Source: UBA4744 sp963723165 (GTDB taxonomy: Bacteria > Actinomycetota > Acidimicrobiia > Spongiisociales > UBA4744). From it: 64,000 nucleotides of DNA. Positions within the stretch are counted from its first letter, which is position 1; each line of letters opens with the position of its first letter. This document shows positions 52,236 to 59,545 of the stretch, piece after piece. The notes below the pieces were generated by a model. That model worked only from the letters and a program-made list of their open reading frames with translations. It had not been told where the DNA came from and searched no databases. Both the position numbers and the translations under genes were made by a program. The DNA lies in assembly GCA_963723165.1 (NCBI GenBank), contig CAVRPP010000005.1, positions 338,539-402,538 on the forward strand, read 5' to 3'.

Positions 52236-53224
52236 CGGCAGAATCGACCAGGACCTTCGGGGGTATCGGCTGGAACATCTGGCGAGCCTTCATCGGCATC
52301 GCCTATCTGGCGGCTGCCGTCTTCAACACGGTCTATACGCTCCCCCGGAGCGACCAGCTGGACGGCTACGCCGAGGGCGCCTGGTTCCCGTTCCTCGAGG
52401 ACTTCATGCGGGATGTGTTCATGCCAAACGGCGACCTGTTCATGATCCTGGTGATCGCTTTCGAAGTGGCGGTTGCTGTGCTCATCTTGAGCCGGGGCAG
52501 TTACGTCGATGCCGGCGTCGTCGCATCGGTCCTGTGGGTGCTGGCGGTACTGCCCTTCCTGGCGTGGCCCTACCTGATCACCAACCTGGTGCTGGCTCTC
52601 ATGCAAGGCGTGATCCTGCTCCGTCGCTACGACACCGCGATATGGGACCCGCTCACAAACAGATTCCGTTCGAACCAGCCCACCGCGCCCAAGCCGACCG
52701 CGAGGAGGGGCGCAGACGATTGGGACAAAGGAATCGATCGGCGCCGACGCGTAGCCACGAAAGATCCGGCTAGCCGGAATCGACCGGGAAGGAGCATCAG
52801 CAGTGCAAACCCAAACGAAAGAAACAAGTATCGAGAGGACCGGGGGAATCGCCGCACTGATCGCGGCCGCCACCGTGGTCGTTGGCCTGGGCATGTTCGC
52901 CTTCTTCTTGTCCGACTACACCACCGGGGATCCGACGCCGGGCGAGTCGGTGGCGTTTCTGGCGGACAACCACACCGCTATGTACATATGGAACCTGGTC
53001 ACCCTCATCGTTTTCAGCATCGTGCTGGTGGTAGTGGCGCTGGCTCTCCATCACCGGTTGAAGACCGGGTCACGGCCCCTGGCGCAGACCGCTACCGCCT
53101 TCGGGCTGATTTGGTCGGGCCTGCTGGTTGCCGCCGGCATGGTCTTGAACATCGGTTTCGGAACGGTCGTCGATCTCTATGGCACAAACCCTGCCCAGGC
53201 CGAGTCGGTCTGGCTGGCGGTTGA
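52232..53224 (+). CDS. four-helix membrane protein, true C-terminus uncertain
   Basis: The first 150 residues are a clear membrane protein: WNIWRAFIGIAYLAAAVFNT, LFMILVIAFEVAVAVLILSR, GVVASVLWVLAVLPFLAWPY, ITNLVLALMQGVILLRRYD. The open frame then continues as an Arg-rich sequence across 420 bp of the next gene, which is not credible. A frameshift after about 52660 probably hides the real stop; TAG occurs at 52752 and 52771 in the other two frames. It is similar to the protein at 53973-54362 (helix 1 and the FEVA/IFSRG region). Function unknown. Confidence 0.6.
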   Translation: MTAESTRTFGGIGWNIWRAFIGIAYLAAAVFNTVYTLPRSDQLDGYAEGAWFPFLEDFMRDVFMPNGDLFMILVIAFEVAVAVLILSRGSYVDAGVVASVLWVLAVLPFLAWPYLITNLVLALMQGVILLRRYDTAIWDPLTNRFRSNQPTAPKPTARRGADDWDKGIDRRRRVATKDPASRNRPGRSISSANPNERNKYREDRGNRRTDRGRHRGRWPGHVRLLLVRLHHRGSDAGRVGGVSGGQPHRYVHMEPGHPHRFQHRAGGSGAGSPSPVEDRVTAPGADRYRLRADLVGPAGCRRHGLEHRFRNGRRSLWHKPCPGRVGLAGG

Positions 53225-53498
53225 CACTGTCGGCAACGGGTTGAGCGGAGGGATGGAGATCTTCGGACCCATCTGGGTGCTGCTGGTGAGTTGGGCGGCG
53301 CTGCAGACCGGAGCCCTGCCCAAGGGACTCGCCTACCTGGGAATCGTGATGGCGGTCGCAGGTCTGGCGACGATCATCCCGGCTCTCGAAGCGGTCGGGG
53401 CCGTCTTCGGGTTGGGTCTCATCGTGTGGCTCTCCTGGGTGGGGATCGTCATGTTGCGGAGTGGCTCAACGATCCCTGTGAACCGTGGCACCAAATGA
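52803..53498 (+). CDS. DUF4386-like membrane protein
   Basis: This 231-residue protein has six transmembrane helices (GGIAALIAAATVVVGLGMFA, YIWNLVTLIVFSIVLVVVAL, TAFGLIWSGLLVAAGMVLNI, GPIWVLLVSWAALQTG, GLAYLGIVMAVAGLATIIPA, GLGLIVWLSWVGIVMLR). The pattern, with LPKGLAYLGIVMAVAGL, is close to DUF4386/DUF6796-type proteins. The start is GTG 52803 with AAGGAG. Two more DUF4386 proteins follow at 54548 and 56267. Function unknown. Confidence 0.75.
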   Translation: MQTQTKETSIERTGGIAALIAAATVVVGLGMFAFFLSDYTTGDPTPGESVAFLADNHTAMYIWNLVTLIVFSIVLVVVALALHHRLKTGSRPLAQTATAFGLIWSGLLVAAGMVLNIGFGTVVDLYGTNPAQAESVWLAVDTVGNGLSGGMEIFGPIWVLLVSWAALQTGALPKGLAYLGIVMAVAGLATIIPALEAVGAVFGLGLIVWLSWVGIVMLRSGSTIPVNRGTK

Positions 53499-53556
53499 CA
53501 AAACCTAGCGATGGGCTTCATGCCCCGCACCAGCCGACGTAGATAGGAGAGGCCCA

Positions 53557-53730
53557 GTGGACGACAGCTTCGTTTGGCCCGCAGGAGTCATGCTTGCAGG
53601 AGTGGGTGTCTGGATCGCACTGGTCGTCTGGCGTGCGTTCGTCGGCCGCCGGAGGGAATGGCCGTCGTGGATAGAACCAGGGTTGAGTCTCACGGCAGGT
53701 GGCCTCATCCTCGTCTCCGGCTTCGCCTGA
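53557..53730 (+). CDS. 57-residue membrane protein
   Basis: From GTG 53557, behind a clear AGGAGAGG site, the frame encodes VDDSFVWPAGVMLAGVGVWI ALVVWRAFVG, a charged turn and a second helix ending GGLILVSGFA. The TGA at 53728 is followed in the same frame by another open stretch (53734-53889). No family is recognised. Confidence 0.5.
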   Translation: MDDSFVWPAGVMLAGVGVWIALVVWRAFVGRRREWPSWIEPGLSLTAGGLILVSGFA

Positions 53731-53733
53731 CTG

Positions 53734-53889
53734 TTGATAGACGGCCCGGTCGTGGGCCAAATTGTTCGACTCGTATTGCTGCTCGGCATGGCCGCATACG
53801 CCTATCGGAAGATCGGCAAGGCTGTGGCTCTAGCCCTGTTGGCCGCGGCAGGCGTTGTTGGCGTCCTCGCCCTGGTGGTGATCCTCTAG
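53734..53889 (+). CDS. possible 51-residue membrane protein or read-through half
   Basis: From TTG 53734 the frame encodes LIDGPVVGQIVRLVLLLGMA and a second helix (AVALALLAAAGVVGVLALVV). It is in phase with the preceding small gene, separated only by TGA. The two may be separate small proteins or one 109-residue gene split by a stop. Confidence 0.35.
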   Translation: MIDGPVVGQIVRLVLLLGMAAYAYRKIGKAVALALLAAAGVVGVLALVVIL

Positions 53890-53972
53890 TGCTGCCTGAA
53901 CGGGTCCGTCGACGCACAAACGGCCGCAAACGCGTCTCGCGAGGAGAACAGGGTGGGGGTCGGGTACCCCAA

Positions 53973-54362
53973 TCAGGGGACCGACAACGGGGCTCTTTTC
54001 GAGGCGAGCCGGAAGTGGATGAGGGCGAGGATGGCGTAACCAACGGTTTCGGCCGGGCCGCCGGTCAGCGCACCCACGATCGAGAAGACCCCACCGGCCA
54101 CCAAGGCGGGACGAACCGCCGCGCCCCGCGAAAAGATGGCGATTGCGAGGCTGGCCTGAAAGATGACCACCAACACAGTGACGGCAAAGCTGTTCGGTAC
54201 GAGGGCACTTTCTATGAAAAGTTCGGCCGGTCGGAGCCACGACTGCTCCGCCATGACACGGTAGAACTCTTCGCTCTTCCGCAGGGTGTCGAACGCCTGA
54301 AAAACGGCTCCGGTGGCGTACAGCGCCCCGATCACCAGTTCGGCGATGTTCCGCCTTTTCAC
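53973..54362 (-). CDS. four-helix membrane protein
   Basis: From GTG 54362 the product is KRRNIAELVIGALYATGAVF..., 129 residues with four helices, including FAVTVLVVIFQASLAIAIFS and VGYAILALIHFRLASKRAP. Similar in layout to the protein at 52232 (NAELVIGALY...FQAS.AIAIFSRG against GIAYLAAAVF...FEVAVAVLILSRG). Family unknown. It runs against its neighbours. Confidence 0.6.
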   Translation of the reverse strand: MKRRNIAELVIGALYATGAVFQAFDTLRKSEEFYRVMAEQSWLRPAELFIESALVPNSFAVTVLVVIFQASLAIAIFSRGAAVRPALVAGGVFSIVGALTGGPAETVGYAILALIHFRLASKRAPLSVP

Positions 54363-54547
54363 GCGGGTAGGTCCGCGATGGCAATGACGGTGTCGGCTGG
54401 ATCGTTCATGGGGTACGACGGTACCCGGCGCAAGGAATCGGATCCAGACGCGAGCCGGGTTGCAGGTCCTATCCCGACTGTCGAACAGCAACCCACAACA
54501 GTCTCAGGACCGTCAACCAGCCTCGTCAACACGGCTCGAGGAAGGAA

Positions 54548-55273
54548 ATGGACCACATGAATCCGGACAAGCGAATCGCGAAGTACTTGGGGGCCGCCTT
54601 CCTGGTAGTGGCGGCCGGAAGCGCTCTCAGTGCGGCTTTGAGTCCTTGGACCGGAACCGCCACCGAGATTCTGGAACGGGTATCGGAGAACCCTGGTCAA
54701 GCCAGGGCCAGCATTCTTGTTGAGTTGCTGGTGACCAGCGTCGGCATCGTGGTTCTGGCCTCACTGTTGTATCGAGTCTTCAGCAAGGTCAACAAGACGA
54801 TCTCGGTGGTAGCGCTGGGTATGTGGATCGCCGAGGCTGCCACCCTTGCCATCGGCCAGATCGGGGCATTAGCGCTCATTCCTCTGAGCCAGGAGTACGT
54901 CGAGGCAGGAGCCCCGGCCGGTTCCCATTTCCAAACCCTGGCCGATTTCCTGGTGGCATTTGAGCAGCGCGGAAACGAAATCCACATGGTGTTCTTCGCC
55001 GCCGGTGCGCTGCTCTGGTACTACCTGTTTTATCAATCGAGATACGTTCCCCGGGTCCTGTCGATCTGGGGTATCGCATCAATGGTTGTGCTTTCGATAG
55101 GGGTCGTGCTCGCCCTCGCAGTCGACTACGAGTCATATCTGCCCTACGCGTTGTATATGCCATTCGAACCGGTGATCGGCATCTGGCTCATGGTCAAGGG
55201 CATCGCCACACAGTCGCACGGGGAGGTGAGTCACGATGAAAGCGATCGTGTACAACGAGTACGGGGCACCTGA
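54548..55273 (+). CDS. DUF4386 membrane protein
   Basis: This 241-residue protein has six helices with the DUF4386 pattern: RIAKYLGAAFLVVAAGSALS, LVTSVGIVVLASLLYRVFSK, VVALGMWIAEAATLAIGQIG, GNEIHMVFFAAGALLWYYLF YQSRYVPRVLSIWGI. The 3' end overlaps the next gene by 38 bp. GAGGAAGG precedes the ATG. Function unknown. Confidence 0.8.
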   Translation: MDHMNPDKRIAKYLGAAFLVVAAGSALSAALSPWTGTATEILERVSENPGQARASILVELLVTSVGIVVLASLLYRVFSKVNKTISVVALGMWIAEAATLAIGQIGALALIPLSQEYVEAGAPAGSHFQTLADFLVAFEQRGNEIHMVFFAAGALLWYYLFYQSRYVPRVLSIWGIASMVVLSIGVVLALAVDYESYLPYALYMPFEPVIGIWLMVKGIATQSHGEVSHDESDRVQRVRGT

Positions 55274-56222
55274 GCATGTCCTCGAACTGCGGGACATCGA
55301 CCGACCGGTAGCCGCAGACAACGAGGTACTGATCCGCATTCGGGCCGCTTCCCTCAATCCCTACGACTGGCACTTCCTCAGGGGCCTTCCGTACGTCATG
55401 CGGCTCATGTTCGGGTTGCGCAAGCCCCGCAAAGCACCAACCGTGCTGGGCAGCGACCTAGCGGGACAGGTCGAAGCCGTTGGCCGGAATGTGACCCGGT
55501 TCCGTACGGGCGATGAGGTGTTCGCCGAAGTGGGCACCGGCGGCTGCGCCGAGTACATCAGCGTCCCCGAAGAGAAACCGGAGCTGAAGCCGGCCAACCT
55601 GACGTTCGAGCAAGCAGCCGCCGTACCCATGGCTGCGCAAACCGCACTGGTGGGTCTGCGCGATCAAGCAAATGTGCAGCCGGGCCAGAAGGTCCTGATC
55701 AACGGGGCGTCGGGAGGAGTCGGCACGTTCGCCGTCCAGCTCGCCAAGGTGTTGGGCGCCGAAGTGACCGGGGTGTGCAGCACCCGAAACGTAGACATGG
55801 TCCGATCAATCGGCGCCGACCACGTCATCGACTACACCCTGGAGGATTTCACCCAGGGTGAGCAGCGCTACGACTTCATCTTCGACACGGTCGGGAACCA
55901 TTCGATGTCGGAATGCCGGCGGGTGTTGACACCCAAGGGAACCTACGGCGCCCCGGGAGCAGGCGGTGGCCGGTGGTTGGGAGCTATGACTCAACAGCTC
56001 AAAGCCGTTGCGCTGTCACCGTTCGTCAGTCAGAAGATGGTCCCGGTCAACGACAAACCCAACCAGGACCTCGACTACCTGAAAGGACTCATCGAAGCCG
56101 GCCGGGTCACCCCCGTCATCGACACGACCTACCCGCTCAGTCGGGCACCGGATGCCATGCGATATCTCGAAGCGGGACACGCCCGCGGCAAGGTCGTCGT
56201 GACGGTGGCCGGGGCCGGGTGA
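55236..56222 (+). CDS. NAD(P)-dependent MDR oxidoreductase (quinone reductase-like)
   Basis: This 328-residue protein is a zinc-free medium-chain dehydrogenase: MKAIVYNEYGAPEHVLELRD, APTVLGSDLAGQVEAVGRNV, the nucleotide motif NGASGGVGTFAVQLAKVLGA, GADHVIDYTLEDFT and a C-terminal YLEAGHARGKVVVTV. It lacks zinc-binding Cys residues and resembles plant-type alkenal and quinone reductases. It lies between two DUF4386 genes and is coupled to the first. GAGG precedes the ATG. Confidence 0.88.
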   Translation: MKAIVYNEYGAPEHVLELRDIDRPVAADNEVLIRIRAASLNPYDWHFLRGLPYVMRLMFGLRKPRKAPTVLGSDLAGQVEAVGRNVTRFRTGDEVFAEVGTGGCAEYISVPEEKPELKPANLTFEQAAAVPMAAQTALVGLRDQANVQPGQKVLINGASGGVGTFAVQLAKVLGAEVTGVCSTRNVDMVRSIGADHVIDYTLEDFTQGEQRYDFIFDTVGNHSMSECRRVLTPKGTYGAPGAGGGRWLGAMTQQLKAVALSPFVSQKMVPVNDKPNQDLDYLKGLIEAGRVTPVIDTTYPLSRAPDAMRYLEAGHARGKVVVTVAGAG

Positions 56223-56266
56223 CGGCAAGGAATCGGGACAGTACGCACCACGACGAAAGGGAAGCG

Positions 56267-56995
56267 ATGAAGGGAAGAGAGATGTCCTCAGACCGGAAGC
56301 TCGCTATCTGGGTGGGAGTCCTGTACATCCTCGCCACGGTGGCGCCGGCATCGTCGATTATCCCGTGGAGAACCCTGACCGACGGCGCCGGGATCCTCAC
56401 CAACACCAACGCGCACGAGGGCCAGTTGATCATGGTGGCTTTGCTGAACTTGATCCTGGCGGTCGCCGCCGCCGGTGTCGCCTTCATGATCTACCCGGTC
56501 TTGAAACGGATTGCAGACACAGGAGTCAAGCAAGGCCTGGCTCTCTGGTACGTAGGCACCAGAGCCACCGAGGGCGCAACCTTCGTCATTGCCGTACTCG
56601 CCACCCTGGCGTTCATGCCCTTGAGCCGGGAGTTCATTGCGGCGGGGGCGCCGGCGGCTTCCCATTTCCAGACAAGTGCCGCCATGTTGGGGTCGACGGT
56701 TGATGTGGCTTATGCACTTGGGCAAACGGTCTTCGCCATCGGCGCAGCAATGCTGTACTACCTGTTGTGGAAGTCGAGGATCATCCCGACATGGCTGTCA
56801 CTCTGGGGTCTGGTTGCATCGCCGCTATTCGTGGTGGCCAGCCTCTCGCTCCTGTGGAGCGGGGATCCCAATTCCACACTGTCCACCGCGCTCTATGCGC
56901 CGATGGCAGTACAAGAGATGGTCATGGCTCTGTGGCTCATCTTCAAGGGGTTTGACACCGCCGCGCTCCACCAGCGCTCTGCTGTGTCGGCTTAG
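56267..56995 (+). CDS. DUF4386 membrane protein
   Basis: This 242-residue protein has six helices and typical DUF4386 segments: KLAIWVGVLYILATVAPASS, LLNLILAVAAAGVAFMIYPV, LALWYVGTRATEGATFVIAV, QTVFAIGAAMLYYLLWKSRI and IPTWLSLWGLVASPLFVVAS. The ATG at 56267 has AAAGGG; an in-frame ATG at 56282 is also possible. It is likely in one operon with the MDR oxidoreductase. Confidence 0.82.
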   Translation: MKGREMSSDRKLAIWVGVLYILATVAPASSIIPWRTLTDGAGILTNTNAHEGQLIMVALLNLILAVAAAGVAFMIYPVLKRIADTGVKQGLALWYVGTRATEGATFVIAVLATLAFMPLSREFIAAGAPAASHFQTSAAMLGSTVDVAYALGQTVFAIGAAMLYYLLWKSRIIPTWLSLWGLVASPLFVVASLSLLWSGDPNSTLSTALYAPMAVQEMVMALWLIFKGFDTAALHQRSAVSA

Positions 56996-57069
56996 ACACT
57001 GTGCGGAGTGCGCTGTGGTTGGGTCCTGGTCGACTCGAGGAGACCGTCGGGTCAGGGACGTAGACCGCG

Positions 57070-57570
57070 CTAGTTGCCCGACTCCTCGAGCGTTCGGCGT
57101 AACAGTGGGAGCGCCGCCCGATCCTTGTCCCGTCCGGCCGCCTCTTTGCTACGGATCACATCGGCGAGCGAAGCCACCGCCACCGAGACCTCCGGGTCGA
57201 TCGCAATCACGAGCCGATCGGCCGAACGGATGAGATCCTTGTAGCCATCCGTGCCGTCGGGTGAGATCACCAGATCGAGGTCACCGGAGCGGGTCGTCAG
57301 CGTCCAGACCTTGGCCGACTCAATCAGCAATGGGTCGAACGGAAAGGGAACACCGTCGGGATCGCCGGGGGTCCGCAACCGGGCCTGCAGTTCCTCGAGA
57401 GCGGCCGCCAGTCGTTTCAGATTGCCGGGCGACAGAGAAGGCGTAACGTCAACGTCCTGAGTGAGGAGGGGCGCTCCCCGCAACCGGGCCGCCACTCCCC
57501 CGACCACCACGAACTCGACCTCGTGGTCGTTGAGGCATCGAAGAATGGCGACCGGGTCGAACTCAGCCAC
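57070..57570 (-). CDS. nucleotidyltransferase toxin of a toxin-antitoxin pair (AbiEii/MenT-like)
   Basis: This 166-residue protein (GTG 57570) has the minimal nucleotidyltransferase signature: VEFVVVGGVAARLRGAPLLT and QDVDVTPSLSPGN, with the Gly-Gly and Asp-x-Asp, then SGDLDLVISPDGTDGYKDLI with the third Asp. It ends with a helical tail (ADVIRSKEAAGRDKDRAALP). Its start overlaps the stop of the upstream helix-turn-helix gene. Such pairs are toxin-antitoxin systems in which the toxin transfers nucleotides to tRNA or proteins. Confidence 0.8.
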   Translation of the reverse strand: MAEFDPVAILRCLNDHEVEFVVVGGVAARLRGAPLLTQDVDVTPSLSPGNLKRLAAALEELQARLRTPGDPDGVPFPFDPLLIESAKVWTLTTRSGDLDLVISPDGTDGYKDLIRSADRLVIAIDPEVSVAVASLADVIRSKEAAGRDKDRAALPLLRRTLEESGN

Positions 57571-57877
57571 CGGCAACCTCCGCCATCCGGTCGAACTGGC
57601 GGACGGCGTCCACCATCGCGGCCAAACGCTGGTGAGGGGCGAGGCCGAGTTCACGATTGATGAGCGTCGTGTCGTGATCGTTACGCTCGGTCATCGAGAA
57701 CCCGAGATCGTGGCCGGTGGCCCGCACCGCCCGCACAACCGTATCGAAGTCTGGGTGGGTGCGACCCGATTCCCAGCGGGCGACCACCGACTGGTGGGTA
57801 TTCAAACGAGCCGCCAGCTCGGCCTGGGTCATCCCCGAGCGAAGACGAGCTTCGCGCATCAACTGGTTGCCGATCAT
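57563..57877 (-). CDS. XRE-family helix-turn-helix antitoxin/regulator
   Basis: This 104-residue protein begins MIGNQLMREARLRSGMTQAE, then LAARLNTHQSVVARWESGRT, a clear XRE helix-turn-helix, with a C-terminal helical part (GLAPHQRLAAMVDAVRQFDR) likely to bind the toxin. It starts 11 bases downstream of a palindrome that overlaps a -10-like TATATT, so it probably represses its own operon. Confidence 0.85.
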   Translation of the reverse strand: MIGNQLMREARLRSGMTQAELAARLNTHQSVVARWESGRTHPDFDTVVRAVRATGHDLGFSMTERNDHDTTLINRELGLAPHQRLAAMVDAVRQFDRMAEVAGG

Positions 57878-57888
57878 GACCCCTGAAT

Positions 57889-57904
57889 ATAACAGTTCTG
57901 CTAT
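57889..57904 (-). promoter_or_regulatory. operator of the XRE/nucleotidyltransferase operon
   Basis: ATAGCAGAACTGTTAT (reverse strand) is a 16-bp near-palindrome (12 of 16 positions symmetric) overlapping a -10-like TATATT. Located 11 bp before the antitoxin start. Confidence 0.5.
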
Positions 57905-57986
57905 GGTTTTCCCAGACCTCGGCCACCAGGTCGGTACCTTCTCCCAGATCACCGCCCCCTGAGGGTGCCCGTACGGAGCCGGCGAC

Positions 57987-58109
57987 TCAAACCGCCGGGC
58001 GTTTTGGAACTCCCAGGCGTATAGCGGTTTTGCAGTCCTTTCGGGCTATCCGGGATCGGGCCGCCACCTGGGTATCGACCGGATCGCCGGAGTCTTGACT
58101 GTCGTTCAT
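57987..58109 (-). CDS. possible 40-residue protein behind the conserved element
   Basis: The frame from ATG 58109 encodes MNDSQDSGDPVDTQVAARSR and ends LGVPKRPAV. It is supported only by the upstream element at 58116-58157, which lies at exactly the same distance as in the gene at 47485. It could be a truncated relative or a chance frame. Confidence 0.35.
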   Translation of the reverse strand: MNDSQDSGDPVDTQVAARSRIARKDCKTAIRLGVPKRPAV

Positions 58110-58115
58110 GCCCCA

Positions 58116-58157
58116 TTTCTACCAACCGCCTGTGACAGAAGAAGACACGGAGAGTGG
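58116..58157 (-). promoter_or_regulatory. conserved upstream element, copy 2
   Basis: Reverse-strand CCACTCTCCGT, six bases, CTTCTGTCACA, then GGTTGGTAGAAA; matches 47492-47532. TGTCACA is again 21 bases before an ATG. Confidence 0.5.
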
Positions 58158-58332
58158 CGCCAGCCCGTTACTCGGTTGCTACTCCATCACCCGGTCCGGG
58201 AACGATCTGTGGGGGACGGTCCGGCCCAGGTCCCCGAGCGGGCCCAACACTCTCATCGACTTGCCTCGCTGGGCGAACACACTCGCCGTCCCAGTAGGCG
58301 ACCTTGCCTGGCGAAGCAGACCGCGTTGACCC

Positions 58333-59331
58333 TCAGAAGGCGCGATTCTCTGGATCGGCGAGCAGCAGTGCTTCGGCCTCGTGAAAATGTAGGTTCATCG
58401 CAGCCGTTTCCTGGGAGGTCATGAGCAACCGCTCGACGGGCACAGCCTGGCGGTACAGCACCGCGGTGGTGACGTTCTCTCCACTGACAAAAAGGTCTTC
58501 GGCCACCGGGCGGGAGAAGGTTGCGGAGATGAACGAGTGGCGGCGGGGCGCCTGCATCGGTCCCTGAAAAGCGAGAGCCCGGTACAGCCACACCTGCTCA
58601 AACCCGGCCAGACGGTACGCCTCGGCGACAAAGGCGAGCCGGTTCAGGAGGTGCAAGGCTCGCGTGTCGTCGGACCAGATGCCGGCGGTGGCCGTTGGGT
58701 CCCGCAGGGCTTTCCCGTCGTACGGACAGACTCCGAGCCGGGCCGCAGCAATCTCGTGTCCGCGCACAAGGTCACCCGATCCCGGGTTGGAGACGTAGGT
58801 CGCGGCAAAGCCTTCTTCTACCCCGGCGAGACCGAGTGAACCCATGAAACTTGACAGGTCGTCGGCTAGATCCTCCCGGCCGATGGTCGAAGCGAAGTCG
58901 AAGCCGGGATCTTCCGCGAATCTCGATTTGGAGCCGAACCATTCCCGGCTCTTGGCCCGTAGCTCCTCGAGCCGCCTCCGGGTCACCCGCGCGCCTTCCG
59001 GGTCGACGGGAATTGCCAGCGGCCGATCGACCCGGTCTCGGAGCTCCAGCAAACCGGCGATCTGGTCCTTGTCGAGACGTGGCGAACCGCGTTCAAACTG
59101 GAAATGGTCGACGTCTTCGAGGGGTATCGACCAGCGGGCGCCCTGGTCCTCGAACTTGGTGACTTCAACCTCGAAAAACCCGATGCCGTCACCGAGTCCG
59201 ATGACCACGATGGGCGTCCGGCGCGGATCAAGCATCCGACCGCGTGTCCCGGCGGTCAGGAAGTCGACGACGCCTGCTCCGTATTCGGAATCCGGCGCCG
59301 CATCAGGATCGTGCTGATAGGTCGAAGACAT
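58333..59331 (-). CDS. protein with R-S-E ADP-ribosyltransferase-like C-terminal domain
   Basis: This 332-residue protein has an N-terminal part of unknown family (residues 1-235: VVDFLTAGTRGRMLDPRRTP, FDFASTIGREDLADDLSSFM). The last 90 residues carry three motifs in the order and spacing of R-S-E ADP-ribosyltransferases: Arg in WLYRALAFQGP, Ser-rich SFISATFSRPVAEDLF, and E-x-E in HFHEAEALLLADPENRAF. These would bind NAD+ and transfer ADP-ribose. There is no signal peptide, so the target would be intracellular unless secreted otherwise. The ATG at 59331 has AGGTGG. No immunity or antitoxin gene is obvious next to it. The assignment rests on motif pattern alone. Confidence 0.6.
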   Translation of the reverse strand: MSSTYQHDPDAAPDSEYGAGVVDFLTAGTRGRMLDPRRTPIVVIGLGDGIGFFEVEVTKFEDQGARWSIPLEDVDHFQFERGSPRLDKDQIAGLLELRDRVDRPLAIPVDPEGARVTRRRLEELRAKSREWFGSKSRFAEDPGFDFASTIGREDLADDLSSFMGSLGLAGVEEGFAATYVSNPGSGDLVRGHEIAAARLGVCPYDGKALRDPTATAGIWSDDTRALHLLNRLAFVAEAYRLAGFEQVWLYRALAFQGPMQAPRRHSFISATFSRPVAEDLFVSGENVTTAVLYRQAVPVERLLMTSQETAAMNLHFHEAEALLLADPENRAF

Positions 59332-59545
59332 GCCCACCTGCCGTCGAACCCCGACCCTACTCCCCCATCAAAACGCAACCCGGCAGACGACAACGAAGAA
59401 ACAGATGAAATAAGTCTCCGGGTTTCGCGATGCCAAGTTGGGTCTTCGTGGTTCGGGGTCTGGACCCGGCAAGTACGGGACGTTCTGTGCTGTCCTGTGC
59501 CGAGGCGTGACGTCCCGGTGAGGCTGGCGGCCACCGCATCCCCGG

